A DNA stretch of 64,000 nucleotides from Christiangramia sediminis (GTDB lineage Bacteria; Bacteroidota; Bacteroidia; Flavobacteriales; Flavobacteriaceae). Every line of letters begins with the position of its first letter. Position 1 is the first letter of the stretch. Below are positions 7,983-16,809 of the stretch, piece by piece. The DNA lies in the NCBI RefSeq assembly GCF_020552705.1, contig NZ_JAJBZG010000005.1:1-64000 (forward strand). The letters run 5' to 3'. The notes beneath the pieces were generated by a model. That model saw nothing but the letters and a program-made list of their open reading frames with translations, made no database searches and had not been told where the DNA came from. The position numbers and the translations under genes were made by a program.

Positions 7983-10415
7983 ATGAAAAGATTCATCGTA
8001 TTTGCTATAATACTTTCTGTCTTCGCCTGTTCTACAAACCAAGAAGCTGAATTCAGCTTAACCAATCATATCCCAGATGATACTGAAGCTATTATTTTAA
8101 CCCCCAACCTCCCAGAATTTATTGAAAACCTTAAAAACAACAGCTTTATTAAGGAAAGTAAATTTGGTTTACAGGAAAGACTTAGCAGCCAATTACAATT
8201 TATTAAACACTTAAATTTAAGATCCAAAACCGGAATAAACCTTTCGCGTATTTCTTCTGAAACGATGGTTTACACAATTACCACCAAAAAAGATTCCGCA
8301 CTGGTTGTACTGGATTCACTTCAAAATAAAAGTGTAGAGACCTTAAAGGAAGATGGTGTGGAACTTCAGAGAATTGCTATTGAAGATGATAAATTCTTCT
8401 TATATGAAACCGGCACTACAAGTATTATAAGTAATTCCAAAACCAAAATCCTGGATATCGCCCAGAGGAAAAACCTACTGAAATCAGAAACATTTAAGAA
8501 TGCTTATAATGCAGCCGATCCAAATAAGACTTCAGTTTTTTTAAGAAATTCTGCTTTTAAAAAAATTACAGGCCTTTTTGAAAACTTCAACTTTCCAGGC
8601 TTCAGGAATTTTTCAGAATGGAGTATATTAGACCTGGACATTACTAAATCTGAGATGAAGCTTAACGGCATAAGTCTTCCCGGTAATAATAGTTTTATGA
8701 ATCTTCTTTCCGGAGTCAATCCTAAAGAAGCAGAGGTTGCTAAAGTATGTCCGTCAGATTTCCTGAGTTTTTATTCTGTTAATTTCTCCTCTTTCGACAG
8801 CCTTGAGAAGAATCTAAATAATTATTCTAAAGACAGTATTGCAAGAGAGTTTCCGGAAATACTGCAATATGTCCGGGAACTTGCCTCAATAAAATTAAAA
8901 TCTGGTAATCTTTTCGTTCTTAATGCGGTAGAAATCGAAATCGCCAAGGAGAATCTCGCCGGATTAGGAGTGGAAGTCGAAAATTACCGGAACACTCCCA
9001 TATTCGAATTAGAGAATCCGGGAATTTTTAAAAATCCCATTCCGGAGCTTATGCTGATCAAGGAAAATCGGTTCTACGGAATAGTGGATCATTTTATAAT
9101 ATTCTCAAATGAGATTGATCCCCTTAAAAAAGCGATCGCAGATTATCAGAATTCAAATACTATTGCTGGAAAAAGCTATTATTCTGAACTAACTTCTTCT
9201 CTCTCTTCAGCATCTTCCATACTCATGGTCTCCCGCTTACCGGAATTCTATGCAAGCCTTGACAAATCTCCGGCATCAGAAAAACTTAGCTTTAAAAAAA
9301 ATAGCCTCGCTGCTTTTCAAATAATCAGCGAAGATAATTTCGCCCATCTTCACGGCATATTTTCAAATTCTGAAGGCCAAAAGATGAATGGGAGCGGTGC
9401 GGAGCAGACAGCTTATTTCAAACTTGATGCGCCGGTAAACCTAACGCCTTATTTCTTTAAGAATCATGAAACAGACCAAATGGATATGGCGGTGCAGGAT
9501 GAGAAAAATACATTATATCTTATCTCGAATAAAGGAACAGTTTTCTGGAAAAAGAAACTGGATAGCCAGATCACCGGGGAAATACATGAAGTTGATCTTT
9601 TTAAAAACGGCAATAAACAGCTCGCTTTCTCAACTGGCTATCAGCTTGAAGTTTTGGACCGAAATGGAAATAGCGTCAAGCCATTTCCTGTTAAATTCAA
9701 TGAAGCGCTCACTCAGCCTCTAGCGGTTTTTGATTATGATAATAATAGGACTTATAGATTTGTATTAACGCAAAACAAGAGGGTTTACATGCTTGGACCC
9801 AAAGGAAAGTCTATTAAAGGCTTCGACTTTGAAAATGCCAAAGCTAATATTGTAAAAGCACCAAAACATATAAGACTTGGTTCAAAAGATTATATTCTTA
9901 TTGCTGAAGAATCGGGTAGACTGAATATTTTAAGCAGACAGGGAAGCATACGAGTGCCTGTTAATGAGAATTTTAATTATTCAGAAAATGAATGGTATGG
10001 CTATGACGGGAAATTCATTTCTTCTGAACCTGATTCTAATCTGATTTCAGTAACACAAAGCGGTGCGGTTTCCAGGAAAAATTTAGGATTGGCAGATAAT
10101 CATCGGGTAGTAGCGAATGATGATCTCCTGGTCTATTTAAATGAAAATGAATTATCTATAAATGACAAAAGGCTCAGCCTGGATTTTGGATTATATACAG
10201 ATCCACAATTATTTGAAATTGGCAGAAATGCTTATATCGCTATAACCGATCTACAGGCTCAAAAAGTCTATGTTTTTGATATAAATGCAGAATTACTCCC
10301 TGGTTTCCCCGTGTACGGAACCTCAAAGGTAGATATTGCAAATGCCGATCTGGACTCTAAACTGGAACTCATTGTAAAGGGAGAAGAGAATGAGATACTT
10401 CTTTATGAATTCTAA
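7983..10415 (+). CDS. large lipoprotein of unknown function with beta-propeller-like C-terminus
   Basis: 810 aa. I do not recognise a named family. A lipobox is clear (MKRFIVFAIILSVFAC, Cys16), so the protein is anchored in an outer or inner membrane. The first ~480 residues are a mixed alpha/beta region with phrases such as 'DDTEAIILTPNLPEF'. The last ~300 contain repeated short beta units ('LYLISNKGTVFWKK', 'LEVLDRNGNSVKPFP', 'VYMLGPKGKSIKGF', 'VYVFDINAELLPGFPVYGT') that look like PQQ- or VCBS-type propeller blades. A mutated copy of its last ~120 codons lies at 11103-11337. It follows rnhB closely and may share its transcript. Function is open; a binding or sensing scaffold is a guess. Confidence 0.8.
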   Translation: MKRFIVFAIILSVFACSTNQEAEFSLTNHIPDDTEAIILTPNLPEFIENLKNNSFIKESKFGLQERLSSQLQFIKHLNLRSKTGINLSRISSETMVYTITTKKDSALVVLDSLQNKSVETLKEDGVELQRIAIEDDKFFLYETGTTSIISNSKTKILDIAQRKNLLKSETFKNAYNAADPNKTSVFLRNSAFKKITGLFENFNFPGFRNFSEWSILDLDITKSEMKLNGISLPGNNSFMNLLSGVNPKEAEVAKVCPSDFLSFYSVNFSSFDSLEKNLNNYSKDSIAREFPEILQYVRELASIKLKSGNLFVLNAVEIEIAKENLAGLGVEVENYRNTPIFELENPGIFKNPIPELMLIKENRFYGIVDHFIIFSNEIDPLKKAIADYQNSNTIAGKSYYSELTSSLSSASSILMVSRLPEFYASLDKSPASEKLSFKKNSLAAFQIISEDNFAHLHGIFSNSEGQKMNGSGAEQTAYFKLDAPVNLTPYFFKNHETDQMDMAVQDEKNTLYLISNKGTVFWKKKLDSQITGEIHEVDLFKNGNKQLAFSTGYQLEVLDRNGNSVKPFPVKFNEALTQPLAVFDYDNNRTYRFVLTQNKRVYMLGPKGKSIKGFDFENAKANIVKAPKHIRLGSKDYILIAEESGRLNILSRQGSIRVPVNENFNYSENEWYGYDGKFISSEPDSNLISVTQSGAVSRKNLGLADNHRVVANDDLLVYLNENELSINDKRLSLDFGLYTDPQLFEIGRNAYIAITDLQAQKVYVFDINAELLPGFPVYGTSKVDIANADLDSKLELIVKGEENEILLYEF

Positions 10416-10464
10416 TGCATAAGTTTACAGGCTGTCCCCTATTAGAAAAATCAGAAGAGAGTTC

Positions 10465-10472
10465 TAACTTTG
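10465..10472 (+). promoter_or_regulatory. -7 box upstream of the small secreted-protein gene
   Basis: TAACTTTG followed by CA matches the Bacteroidota -7 element. It is 26 bp before the ATG at 10498. No TTG sits at the ideal -33 distance. A 6-bp inverted repeat (AACTAT / ATAGTT, 10480-10497) then abuts the start codon. Confidence 0.5.
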
Positions 10473-10497
10473 CACGAATAACTATGAATGAATAGTT

Positions 10498-10899
10498 ATG
10501 AAACTAAAGTTAATTCTTCTCTCGATTTTCTTATGCTTTTGTACAGATCTAAGTTCTCAGAAAAAGCTAAACCGACCCTCGGGAATTGTCGGGATAAAAA
10601 GTATTGATTCTATTGTAGCACAATCTTTCGATCTTTACGACCTGCTTTTTGATTATGAAACCCGTATAAAAGAGGGAGAGCTTCTTTGCCCGGAAGATAT
10701 TTGTGAAGTAGAGAAGATATTCTTGAATTCTGAAAATATAATTCAGGAAGCTATCGCAGCAAAAGTACATTTTAAAAAGAAAAATGTCATCACCCGCACC
10801 CAGGCTACAATTCATTTGGAAAAAGCTAAAAGAGCGGTCTATTATTCCCGCACAGCCAGCGAAAAAATATTACTGGCTCAGAATGTCAATTATGAATAG
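10498..10899 (+). CDS. small secreted protein of unknown function
   Basis: 133 aa. Signal peptide MKLKLILLSIFLCFCTDLSSQ; the rest is mostly helical and charged, with 'SFDLYDLLFDYETRIKEGE', two cysteines in 'LLCPEDICEVEK', and a Lys-rich tail. I do not recognise the family. It has its own promoter-like box. It sits in the first copy of the duplicated segment described at 11027-11337, in the slot that the cyanophycinase gene occupies in the second copy. Because it lies in a rearranged region, recent acquisition or loss in relatives is plausible. Confidence that it is a gene comes from the signal peptide, the promoter and the lack of competing frames. Confidence 0.6.
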   Translation: MKLKLILLSIFLCFCTDLSSQKKLNRPSGIVGIKSIDSIVAQSFDLYDLLFDYETRIKEGELLCPEDICEVEKIFLNSENIIQEAIAAKVHFKKKNVITRTQATIHLEKAKRAVYYSRTASEKILLAQNVNYE

Positions 10900-10955
10900 A
10901 GAATCCTTTTATATATAAAGATCAGAAGACATTTAATTCATTCTACCATAAAGAC

Positions 10956-10995
10956 AAAACCTGCGGAAAAAATCAATTCTACGATACAGGTTTTT
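10956..10995 (+). terminator. possible terminator of the small secreted-protein gene
   Basis: AAAACCTG (10956-10963) pairs with CAGGTTTT (10987-10994), followed by T. The 23-nt loop is long for a terminator, so this is a weak call. The rest of 10900-11026 shows nothing. Confidence 0.3.
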
Positions 10996-11026
10996 GTAAT
11001 TATCAGAAAGATAATATGATAACAGA

Positions 11027-11102
11027 AAAGGCCAATTTTGAATTGACCTTTTCTGTTGTGTTGAATTAGATTTTTAATATCCCTGATTCTGAGTAAGTTC
11101 AG
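11027..11102 (-). pseudogene. remnant of a susD 3' end with its terminator (duplicate of 12213-12291)
   Basis: Aligned by eye, this stretch copies 12213-12291 almost base for base. It includes the terminator hairpin ('aaggccaattttgaatt...') and, read on the minus strand, the last codons of SusD (ELTQNQGY-stop, against ELTQNPGY-stop in the intact gene). The copy stops at the pentamer TTCAG (11098-11102), where it joins a fragment of the 7983-10415 gene. It has no start and cannot make a protein. Confidence 0.85.
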
Positions 11103-11337
11103 TAAGACAAAGCGGTGCAGTTTCCATGAAGAATCTGGGATTGGCAGAAAAGCTTATATCGCTATAACCGATCTACAGGCTCAAAAAGTCTATGTTTTTG
11201 ATCGAAATGCAGAATTACTCCCTGGCTTCCCCATCTACGGAACCTCCCAGGTAGATATTGCAAATCCCGATCTTTATTCCAGACTGGAACTTATAGTAAA
11301 AGGAGAAGAGAATGAGATATTGCTTTATAAATTTTAA
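11103..11337 (+). pseudogene. 3' fragment of the large lipoprotein gene (duplicate of 10051-10415)
   Basis: From 11103 the sequence follows the intact gene from 10051 to its stop, ending at the TAA at 11335-11337. It lacks 130 bp: the loss lies exactly between two copies of the 9-mer ATTGGCAGA that the intact gene carries at 10088 and 10218, leaving one at 11140. The deletion shifts the frame. Downstream the last ~70 codons remain readable (ending ENEILLYKF-stop against ENEILLYEF-stop) with scattered substitutions. No start codon or upstream part of the gene is present. Confidence 0.9.
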
Positions 11338-11368
11338 CTTACAGTTTCAATTAAAAGCTAAAATCCTC

Positions 11369-12214
11369 ATGAATACATTTTTCCAAAAAAAGATCCTTTT
11401 AATAGGATTGTTAGTTATCACGCTTGCAAATGGCCAAAATAAAAACAAAAGCGGAACTTTATTCATTATTGGAGGAGGTTCTCGCCCGGTGGAAATGGTA
11501 CAGCGCATTATCAGGGAGTCGGAAATAGATAAAGGAGGATATGGCGTAATTTTACCTATGGCCAGTTCCGAGCCAGATTCGGCTATTTTCTATGCAAAAA
11601 AGCAATTTACAAAACTGGGAATGAAGAATATAGTAGGGTTTAATTTCAGTAAAAATGAAAAGATCGCTCCAACAAGACTGGATTCGCTAAGAAATGCAAA
11701 TCTTATTTATATCTCCGGAGGGGATCAGGACAGATTTATGCAGGCAATTAAAAACACTCCTGTGGAACAGGCGATTCATGAAAATTATCAAAATGGTGGA
11801 ATGATCGCAGGAACAAGTGCAGGCGCCGCGGTTATGAGTAAGAAAATGATCACCGGTACCGAACTTAAGCACCCCGAATACCATTCCACTTTTCTACATC
11901 TTGAAAAAGATAATCTCGAGCTAAAGGAAGGATTGGGCCTCATAAAAAATGTGATTATAGATCAGCATTTCGTGAGACGGAGCCGCTATAACCGCCTGTT
12001 AACTGCTGTTATAGAGTTTCCAGAAATTACAGGAATTGGTATTGACGAATCTACCGCTATCCTAATAAGAAACAATATTTCTGAAGTCGTTGGAGAATCA
12101 CAGGTAATTGTGATTAGCAATCCAGATAAACCCGTAAATAATTCAAAAGAGAAACTGGCTGCAAAAAACATCAAAATGAGTATTTACTTAAACGGTGATA
12201 AATTTAAAATGTAA
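11369..12214 (+). CDS. exported cyanophycinase-like serine peptidase (family S51)
   Basis: 281 aa from the ATG at 11369. An in-frame ATG at 11312 lies inside the pseudogene fragment and would bury the signal peptide, so I reject it. Signal peptide MNTFFQKKILLIGLLVITLANG, then the S51 motifs: 'FIIGGGSRP', 'YISGGDQDRF', the nucleophile Ser150 in 'IAGTSAGAAV', 'IIDQHFVRRSRYNRLL' and 'GIGIDESTAI'. Cyanophycinases cut multi-L-arginyl-poly-L-aspartate to beta-Asp-Arg dipeptides; the S51 family also holds Asp-dipeptidases. With its signal peptide it acts outside the cytosol. It converges on SusCD pair 2, sharing a terminator, which suggests but does not prove that the pair imports its product. Confidence 0.85.
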   Translation: MNTFFQKKILLIGLLVITLANGQNKNKSGTLFIIGGGSRPVEMVQRIIRESEIDKGGYGVILPMASSEPDSAIFYAKKQFTKLGMKNIVGFNFSKNEKIAPTRLDSLRNANLIYISGGDQDRFMQAIKNTPVEQAIHENYQNGGMIAGTSAGAAVMSKKMITGTELKHPEYHSTFLHLEKDNLELKEGLGLIKNVIIDQHFVRRSRYNRLLTAVIEFPEITGIGIDESTAILIRNNISEVVGESQVIVISNPDKPVNNSKEKLAAKNIKMSIYLNGDKFKM

Positions 12215-12241
12215 AAAAGGCCAATTTTGAATTGGCCTTTT
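12213..12241. terminator. bidirectional terminator between cyanophycinase and susD 2
   Basis: AAAAGGCCAATT-TTG-AATTGGCCTTTTT is a long perfect stem with a 3-nt loop, with A and T runs on the two sides, between two converging genes. A slightly decayed copy (one stem mismatch) lies at 11027-11055. Confidence 0.88.
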
Positions 12242-12262
12242 TATGTTGTGTTGAATTAGATT

Positions 12263-13621
12263 TTAATATCCCGGATTCTGAGTAAGTTCAGGATTAGCAT
12301 CAATTTCTCTTAATGGTATTGGCAGCACTAAACTGTTTGCATTATAATCTATGTCTCCAACATCCATTTTTAATCTTTTAGCATCAAATAAAGCAAAGCC
12401 TTCAAAAGCTAATTCCCTTCTTCGTTCCTTCAAAATTTCATCCAGATCTACAGAATCAAACAAGCTGGCATTAGCTCTTTCTCTAAGAGTATTTATGTCT
12501 TCTAAAGGGGTTGCACCCACTTCGGTTCCTAAACGTTCATTCGCTTCGGCTCTTATGAGATACATTTCAGCTAAACGAATAATAGGAATATTCCCAAACT
12601 GATTTTGCCATTTTGTGGTGGCAGTGCCATCATCAGTAGTATAGAAGAAATTTGCACGGTCATCTTCCATATCATCATATTTATCAAAATGAACCTCATT
12701 CACAGAAATATCTGGATTACCCACTCTTCCTCCAAAATCTGATCCGGCCCAGTAAACATTAAATCCCTGCTCACTTGCATCCTGACCTGTGACCTGAATT
12801 GCAAAAAGATCTTCGGAAGAGTTTACCGAATTATTGAAAGCCTCCTCAAAAGTTGCAGTTAGAGAAGCTCCGCTGTTTTCTATAACCTCATTGGCGGCAT
12901 CACGTGCACCTGCATAATTTCCCATCTCCAGATACACCCTGGCCAACAAGGCCTGGGCACTATATTTATTAGCAAAATAGTCATTATCTTCAGCTAGAAG
13001 AGCATTAGCATCTGTAAGATCTGATAATATAAAATCGTAGACTTCCTGAACGGTATTCCTCGCAGGATAAGTAATTGAAGAAGCATCAAGAACAGGCTCC
13101 GTTACAATAGGCACACCAAGCTGTGTATTCCCCCCATCCTGATCATAGCGTTGCGAGAACAATCTAACTAAATCAAAATAAGTAATGGCTCTTAGAAATT
13201 TCGCATCTCCTTCAACTGCATTTCTTTCAGATTCATCCTCAAAGACGTCAAGGTTACTCAATACAATATTTGCCTGATTATTAATATCATAAGCATTCAT
13301 CCAAATATCTTCGACAAAACCATTATCAGCCAGGATAGCCTTTTCGTTATACTCCCCAGGACCTACAAAAGTACCATTCCAGGAAAGATCTCCTTCATTC
13401 CCAATTAATTCGGAAGCGATTGCGATACCCCCGCCGTAACTATCGCTGGATCTCAATTCTCCATAAATATTATTTAGGATGGTCATTAGGTTTGCCGGAG
13501 TTGAAGTTGCTACCTCCGGAGAAAGATTTTGTTCCGGTTCTATATCAAGATTATCATCACAGGCAAAAAATAATATTGCCAGCAATGAGAATATAATTTT
13601 ATAATTGCTCAATTTTTTCAT
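12263..13621 (-). CDS. SusD/RagB-like surface nutrient-binding lipoprotein (pair 2)
   Basis: 452 aa from the ATG at 13621. Another in-frame ATG at 13642 would overlap susC and precede the signal peptide by seven residues, so the shorter form is preferred. Lipobox 'SLLAILFFAC' followed by DDN. SusD signatures: 'LNNIYGELRS', 'KFLRAITYFDLVRLFSQ', 'LGVPIVTEPV', 'IIRLAEMYLIRAEANERLG', 'LKERRRELAFEGFALFD' and C-terminal ELTQNPGY. It forms an operon with the susC gene 10 bp upstream. The neighbouring cyanophycinase-like gene makes a peptide-type substrate possible; no glycoside hydrolase is near. Confidence 0.93.
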   Translation of the reverse strand: MKKLSNYKIIFSLLAILFFACDDNLDIEPEQNLSPEVATSTPANLMTILNNIYGELRSSDSYGGGIAIASELIGNEGDLSWNGTFVGPGEYNEKAILADNGFVEDIWMNAYDINNQANIVLSNLDVFEDESERNAVEGDAKFLRAITYFDLVRLFSQRYDQDGGNTQLGVPIVTEPVLDASSITYPARNTVQEVYDFILSDLTDANALLAEDNDYFANKYSAQALLARVYLEMGNYAGARDAANEVIENSGASLTATFEEAFNNSVNSSEDLFAIQVTGQDASEQGFNVYWAGSDFGGRVGNPDISVNEVHFDKYDDMEDDRANFFYTTDDGTATTKWQNQFGNIPIIRLAEMYLIRAEANERLGTEVGATPLEDINTLRERANASLFDSVDLDEILKERRRELAFEGFALFDAKRLKMDVGDIDYNANSLVLPIPLREIDANPELTQNPGY

Positions 13622-13631
13622 AAATGATTTT

Positions 13632-16600
13632 TTATAGGTCAATATTAAATCCTAACGTAATTGTTCTTGCAGGCGGAGCGGAATAAAAAGTAATCCCTCT
13701 CTGTATGTTTGAATTCCCTAAGTTATCGTAAGAAGATTCTGGATCCCATCCACTATAATCTGTAATGGTTAGCAAATTTATTGCTGATAAATAAACTCTT
13801 AAGCGGTCTACATGGAATTTCTGTGAAACATTAGATGGCAGGGTATATCCAAAAGCGACATTTCTTAATCTTATAAAATCTGACTCCTCCAAATATCTCG
13901 AAGAATCCTGTTGCCCATTAGTACTGAATAAGCGAGCCTGAGGCACATCGGTTATATCACCAGGATTCTGCCATCTGTCTAATTGGTCTACTGTTTGGTT
14001 ATCTTCATATCTCATATTTCCCGATTGAAATTTACCTCCGCTATTATATAGAGAAGCTCCCCACTCCCCCTGGAAAGTAAATGATAAATCAAAATCCCAA
14101 AATCTCAAGTTGTTTGTCAAGCCAATCATAAGATCTGGATACGGACTTCCCATAATAATTCTTTCAGCTTCACTATAATTTGCTGTGGTAGATCTATCTC
14201 GTGAACCATCCTCATTTAAAGTATTCCTATAGAACAAAGCATCTCCATTTTCTGGATCTACTCCAGCATATTCTACGATATAGAATGAAGAAATAGTTTC
14301 TCCCACTCTTACAATATTCTGTCCCGCAACAATATCACCTCCTGGCAAATCTGTTACCTCATTTTTTAAGGTTGAAAGATTAAAAGAGGTAGACCAGTTT
14401 AAATAGTCATTATCGATATTGGTGGTATTCAAAACAAATTCAAATCCGCTGTTTTTAAGCGATCCAACGTTTCTGGTTATACTTGGAAAACCAGAGGTTC
14501 CCGGAATTGGTTCATTTAGTAAAAGATCATTTGTTTTCTTTACATAATAATCTATTTCTCCAGAAATTCGATTGCTCAACAATCCAAAATCAAGACCTAT
14601 ATCTACCTGAGTAGTTCTTTCCCACTTTAGATCTGGGTTCCCCAACTGCACCGGCTTTAGTGCTGAACGTTGATTATAGGCTCTTCCTCCAAACAATCCT
14701 AAACTGGCGAAGTTTCCAATCCCGGCGTTCCCTGTTTCACCCCAACTACCTCTAAGTTTAAGAAGAGAGATCACATTTGAATCTTCCAAGAAGTCTTCTT
14801 CGGAAATTATCCATCCTGCCGAAGCTGCAGGGAAGAAACCGTACCTATTATCTGCACCAAATCTCGATGATCCATCATATCTCAAACTTCCCTTCATCAG
14901 ATATTTATCAAATAACGAAAAGGTAGCCCTACCAAAATAGGAAAGGAAATTATATTTTGTTCGTGAAGATGTTCCAGAGGTAATTTCAGAAGCACTTTCT
15001 ACCGTTTGCAGATCATCTGAGGGAAACCCAGTTCCTGACACAAACTGTCTCTTTCTTGTACTTTCCTCAAAACTCATCCCTGCTACAACCTCGAGATCAT
15101 AATCCTCCTTGAAAGTTTTAGTATAAGTGAAATAATTATTCAGGTTATATTTATCTGACTGTACAGAGTTGGCATCAGCATATCCGTTGGTGGAGGCAGA
15201 TTCAGTCAAACTTCCTGCAAAATATTCTTCAGTTTGGCCGTTATTGTCATATCCAAATTCAGATCGGAAACTAAGGCTTGGAATTATCTGATAATTTATA
15301 TAGCTGTTCATCAACACCCTAAATATGTCTGAGTCCCAATCTCCATTATATTCCTGCATTAAAAAATTATAATAGATGGTAGACTCATTATTAGGAATTA
15401 CACCTCCTTCTAAATAAGCAGGAGATATTGGAGCTTGCGCAACAGCCTGCAGAGGTGTGGAAAAAGAGTTATCGGTTCCTATTCGGGATATATGCGTTTT
15501 ACTAACTCCTAGATTAAGCCCAACACTAAATTTATCTGAAATAGTGTGATCAAGATTACTACGCAAAGAGTAACGTTCCAGGTCGTTCCCTCTTATAATT
15601 GCTTCTGTTCTATTATATCCTCCGGAGATAAAAAATTGTGTTTTCTCGGATCCTCCGGAAACAGAAACGGTATGATCCTGTACAGAACCCTCTACCAAGG
15701 CGTAATCCTGCCAATCTGTATCTACAGCAAGGTTTCTCCAATCTGTACCATTCGCAATTTGGTCAAATCCTCCACCTTCTTCAGTATAGTACGTATCTTC
15801 TTCTCCATAAGAATTTGCATTGGCTTCAGAAAGCAATTCTATATATTGTTCCGCATTTAACCAATCTAATTTATTAGTTGCTGTACTCCAACCGGTAGAA
15901 CTATTTATGGAAACTTTGGTTCTCCCTGATTTTCCTTGTTTAGTAGTAATTAGAACTACTCCATTTGTTCCTCGGGCCCCATAGATAGCCGCAGAAGATG
16001 CATCCTTTAAAATCTCTATAGATTCAATATCATTAGGATTTAAAGAAATTAAGGGGTTGATAGGCGCTTCACTAACACTCTCATCATCATTTATTAATGG
16101 CATCCCATCTATTACATATAAAGGCTCTTGAGACGAGGAAATACTGGAAATCCCTCGGATTCTCATTTTAACCCCTCCCTCAACTTTACCATTGATCTGG
16201 GTTATTTGAACTCCCGCAGCTTTACCAGTAAGTGCTCCCTGAAGACTGGGAATAGGAACATTATTTATTTCTTCCGATGAAATAGAGGCAATATTATCTG
16301 TGACCTTTCTTTTACTTTGAGTTCCAAAGCCTACTACCAATACTTCATCTAACTGAGCAGCGTCTTCTACCATTTGAATATTTATAGCATCTTCTGCTCC
16401 AACGGTGTACGTTTGAGTAGAATATCCAACGTAACTAAACGTTAAAACCTCTCCGTTCGTAACTTCCAGACTAAAATTTCCGTCAAAATCGGTTTGGGTT
16501 CCTCTATTTGTATTTTCTACGATCACATTTACACCTGGAATAGGAATACCCATTTCATCTGTAACTGTACCATTCAATTCCTTTTGCTGAGCGAAAAGAA

Positions 16601-16655
16601 TTTGAGTAAGAAATAAAAAAAAGAACACACCTGCGTAGGGTAGTTTTTTCATCAT
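13632..16655 (-). CDS. SusC/RagA-like TonB-dependent outer-membrane transporter (pair 2)
   Basis: 1007 aa. The start may be either of two adjacent ATG codons. Signal peptide to 'LFAQ', CarboxypepD-regulatory-like domain (about 24-100, 'LNGTVTDEMGIPIPGVNV'), TonB-interacting 'LDEVLVVGFGTQ', plug with 'SSQEPLYVIDGMPL' and 'AIYGARGTNGVVLITTKQG', then the barrel to 'RTITLGFNIDL'. Same role as pair 1 but clearly diverged from it, so a different substrate is expected. The 16656-16809 gap upstream is very AT-rich and must hold its promoter; an AATATTTG at 16780-16787 on the minus strand is the only weak candidate. Confidence 0.95.
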   Translation of the reverse strand: MMKKLPYAGVFFFLFLTQILFAQQKELNGTVTDEMGIPIPGVNVIVENTNRGTQTDFDGNFSLEVTNGEVLTFSYVGYSTQTYTVGAEDAINIQMVEDAAQLDEVLVVGFGTQSKRKVTDNIASISSEEINNVPIPSLQGALTGKAAGVQITQINGKVEGGVKMRIRGISSISSSQEPLYVIDGMPLINDDESVSEAPINPLISLNPNDIESIEILKDASSAAIYGARGTNGVVLITTKQGKSGRTKVSINSSTGWSTATNKLDWLNAEQYIELLSEANANSYGEEDTYYTEEGGGFDQIANGTDWRNLAVDTDWQDYALVEGSVQDHTVSVSGGSEKTQFFISGGYNRTEAIIRGNDLERYSLRSNLDHTISDKFSVGLNLGVSKTHISRIGTDNSFSTPLQAVAQAPISPAYLEGGVIPNNESTIYYNFLMQEYNGDWDSDIFRVLMNSYINYQIIPSLSFRSEFGYDNNGQTEEYFAGSLTESASTNGYADANSVQSDKYNLNNYFTYTKTFKEDYDLEVVAGMSFEESTRKRQFVSGTGFPSDDLQTVESASEITSGTSSRTKYNFLSYFGRATFSLFDKYLMKGSLRYDGSSRFGADNRYGFFPAASAGWIISEEDFLEDSNVISLLKLRGSWGETGNAGIGNFASLGLFGGRAYNQRSALKPVQLGNPDLKWERTTQVDIGLDFGLLSNRISGEIDYYVKKTNDLLLNEPIPGTSGFPSITRNVGSLKNSGFEFVLNTTNIDNDYLNWSTSFNLSTLKNEVTDLPGGDIVAGQNIVRVGETISSFYIVEYAGVDPENGDALFYRNTLNEDGSRDRSTTANYSEAERIIMGSPYPDLMIGLTNNLRFWDFDLSFTFQGEWGASLYNSGGKFQSGNMRYEDNQTVDQLDRWQNPGDITDVPQARLFSTNGQQDSSRYLEESDFIRLRNVAFGYTLPSNVSQKFHVDRLRVYLSAINLLTITDYSGWDPESSYDNLGNSNIQRGITFYSAPPARTITLGFNIDL

Positions 16656-16809
16656 ATTTTTAATATTTAAAGTTTTATCTAAATTCTTAAATATTTATTA
16701 ATATTCAAAAAAACCCTTAAAAATAAAGACGTAACACAGGATAAATATGGTATTACTAGAAATAATGCATCCGTTTTAGCAAATATTTAAATTTTAGATG
16801 AAAAATATT

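Noticed and set aside
11312-11368. Upstream ATG of the cyanophycinase-like gene at 11312
   Set aside because: It lies inside the duplicated 3' fragment of another gene and would place 19 residues before a good signal peptide; 11369 is preferred.
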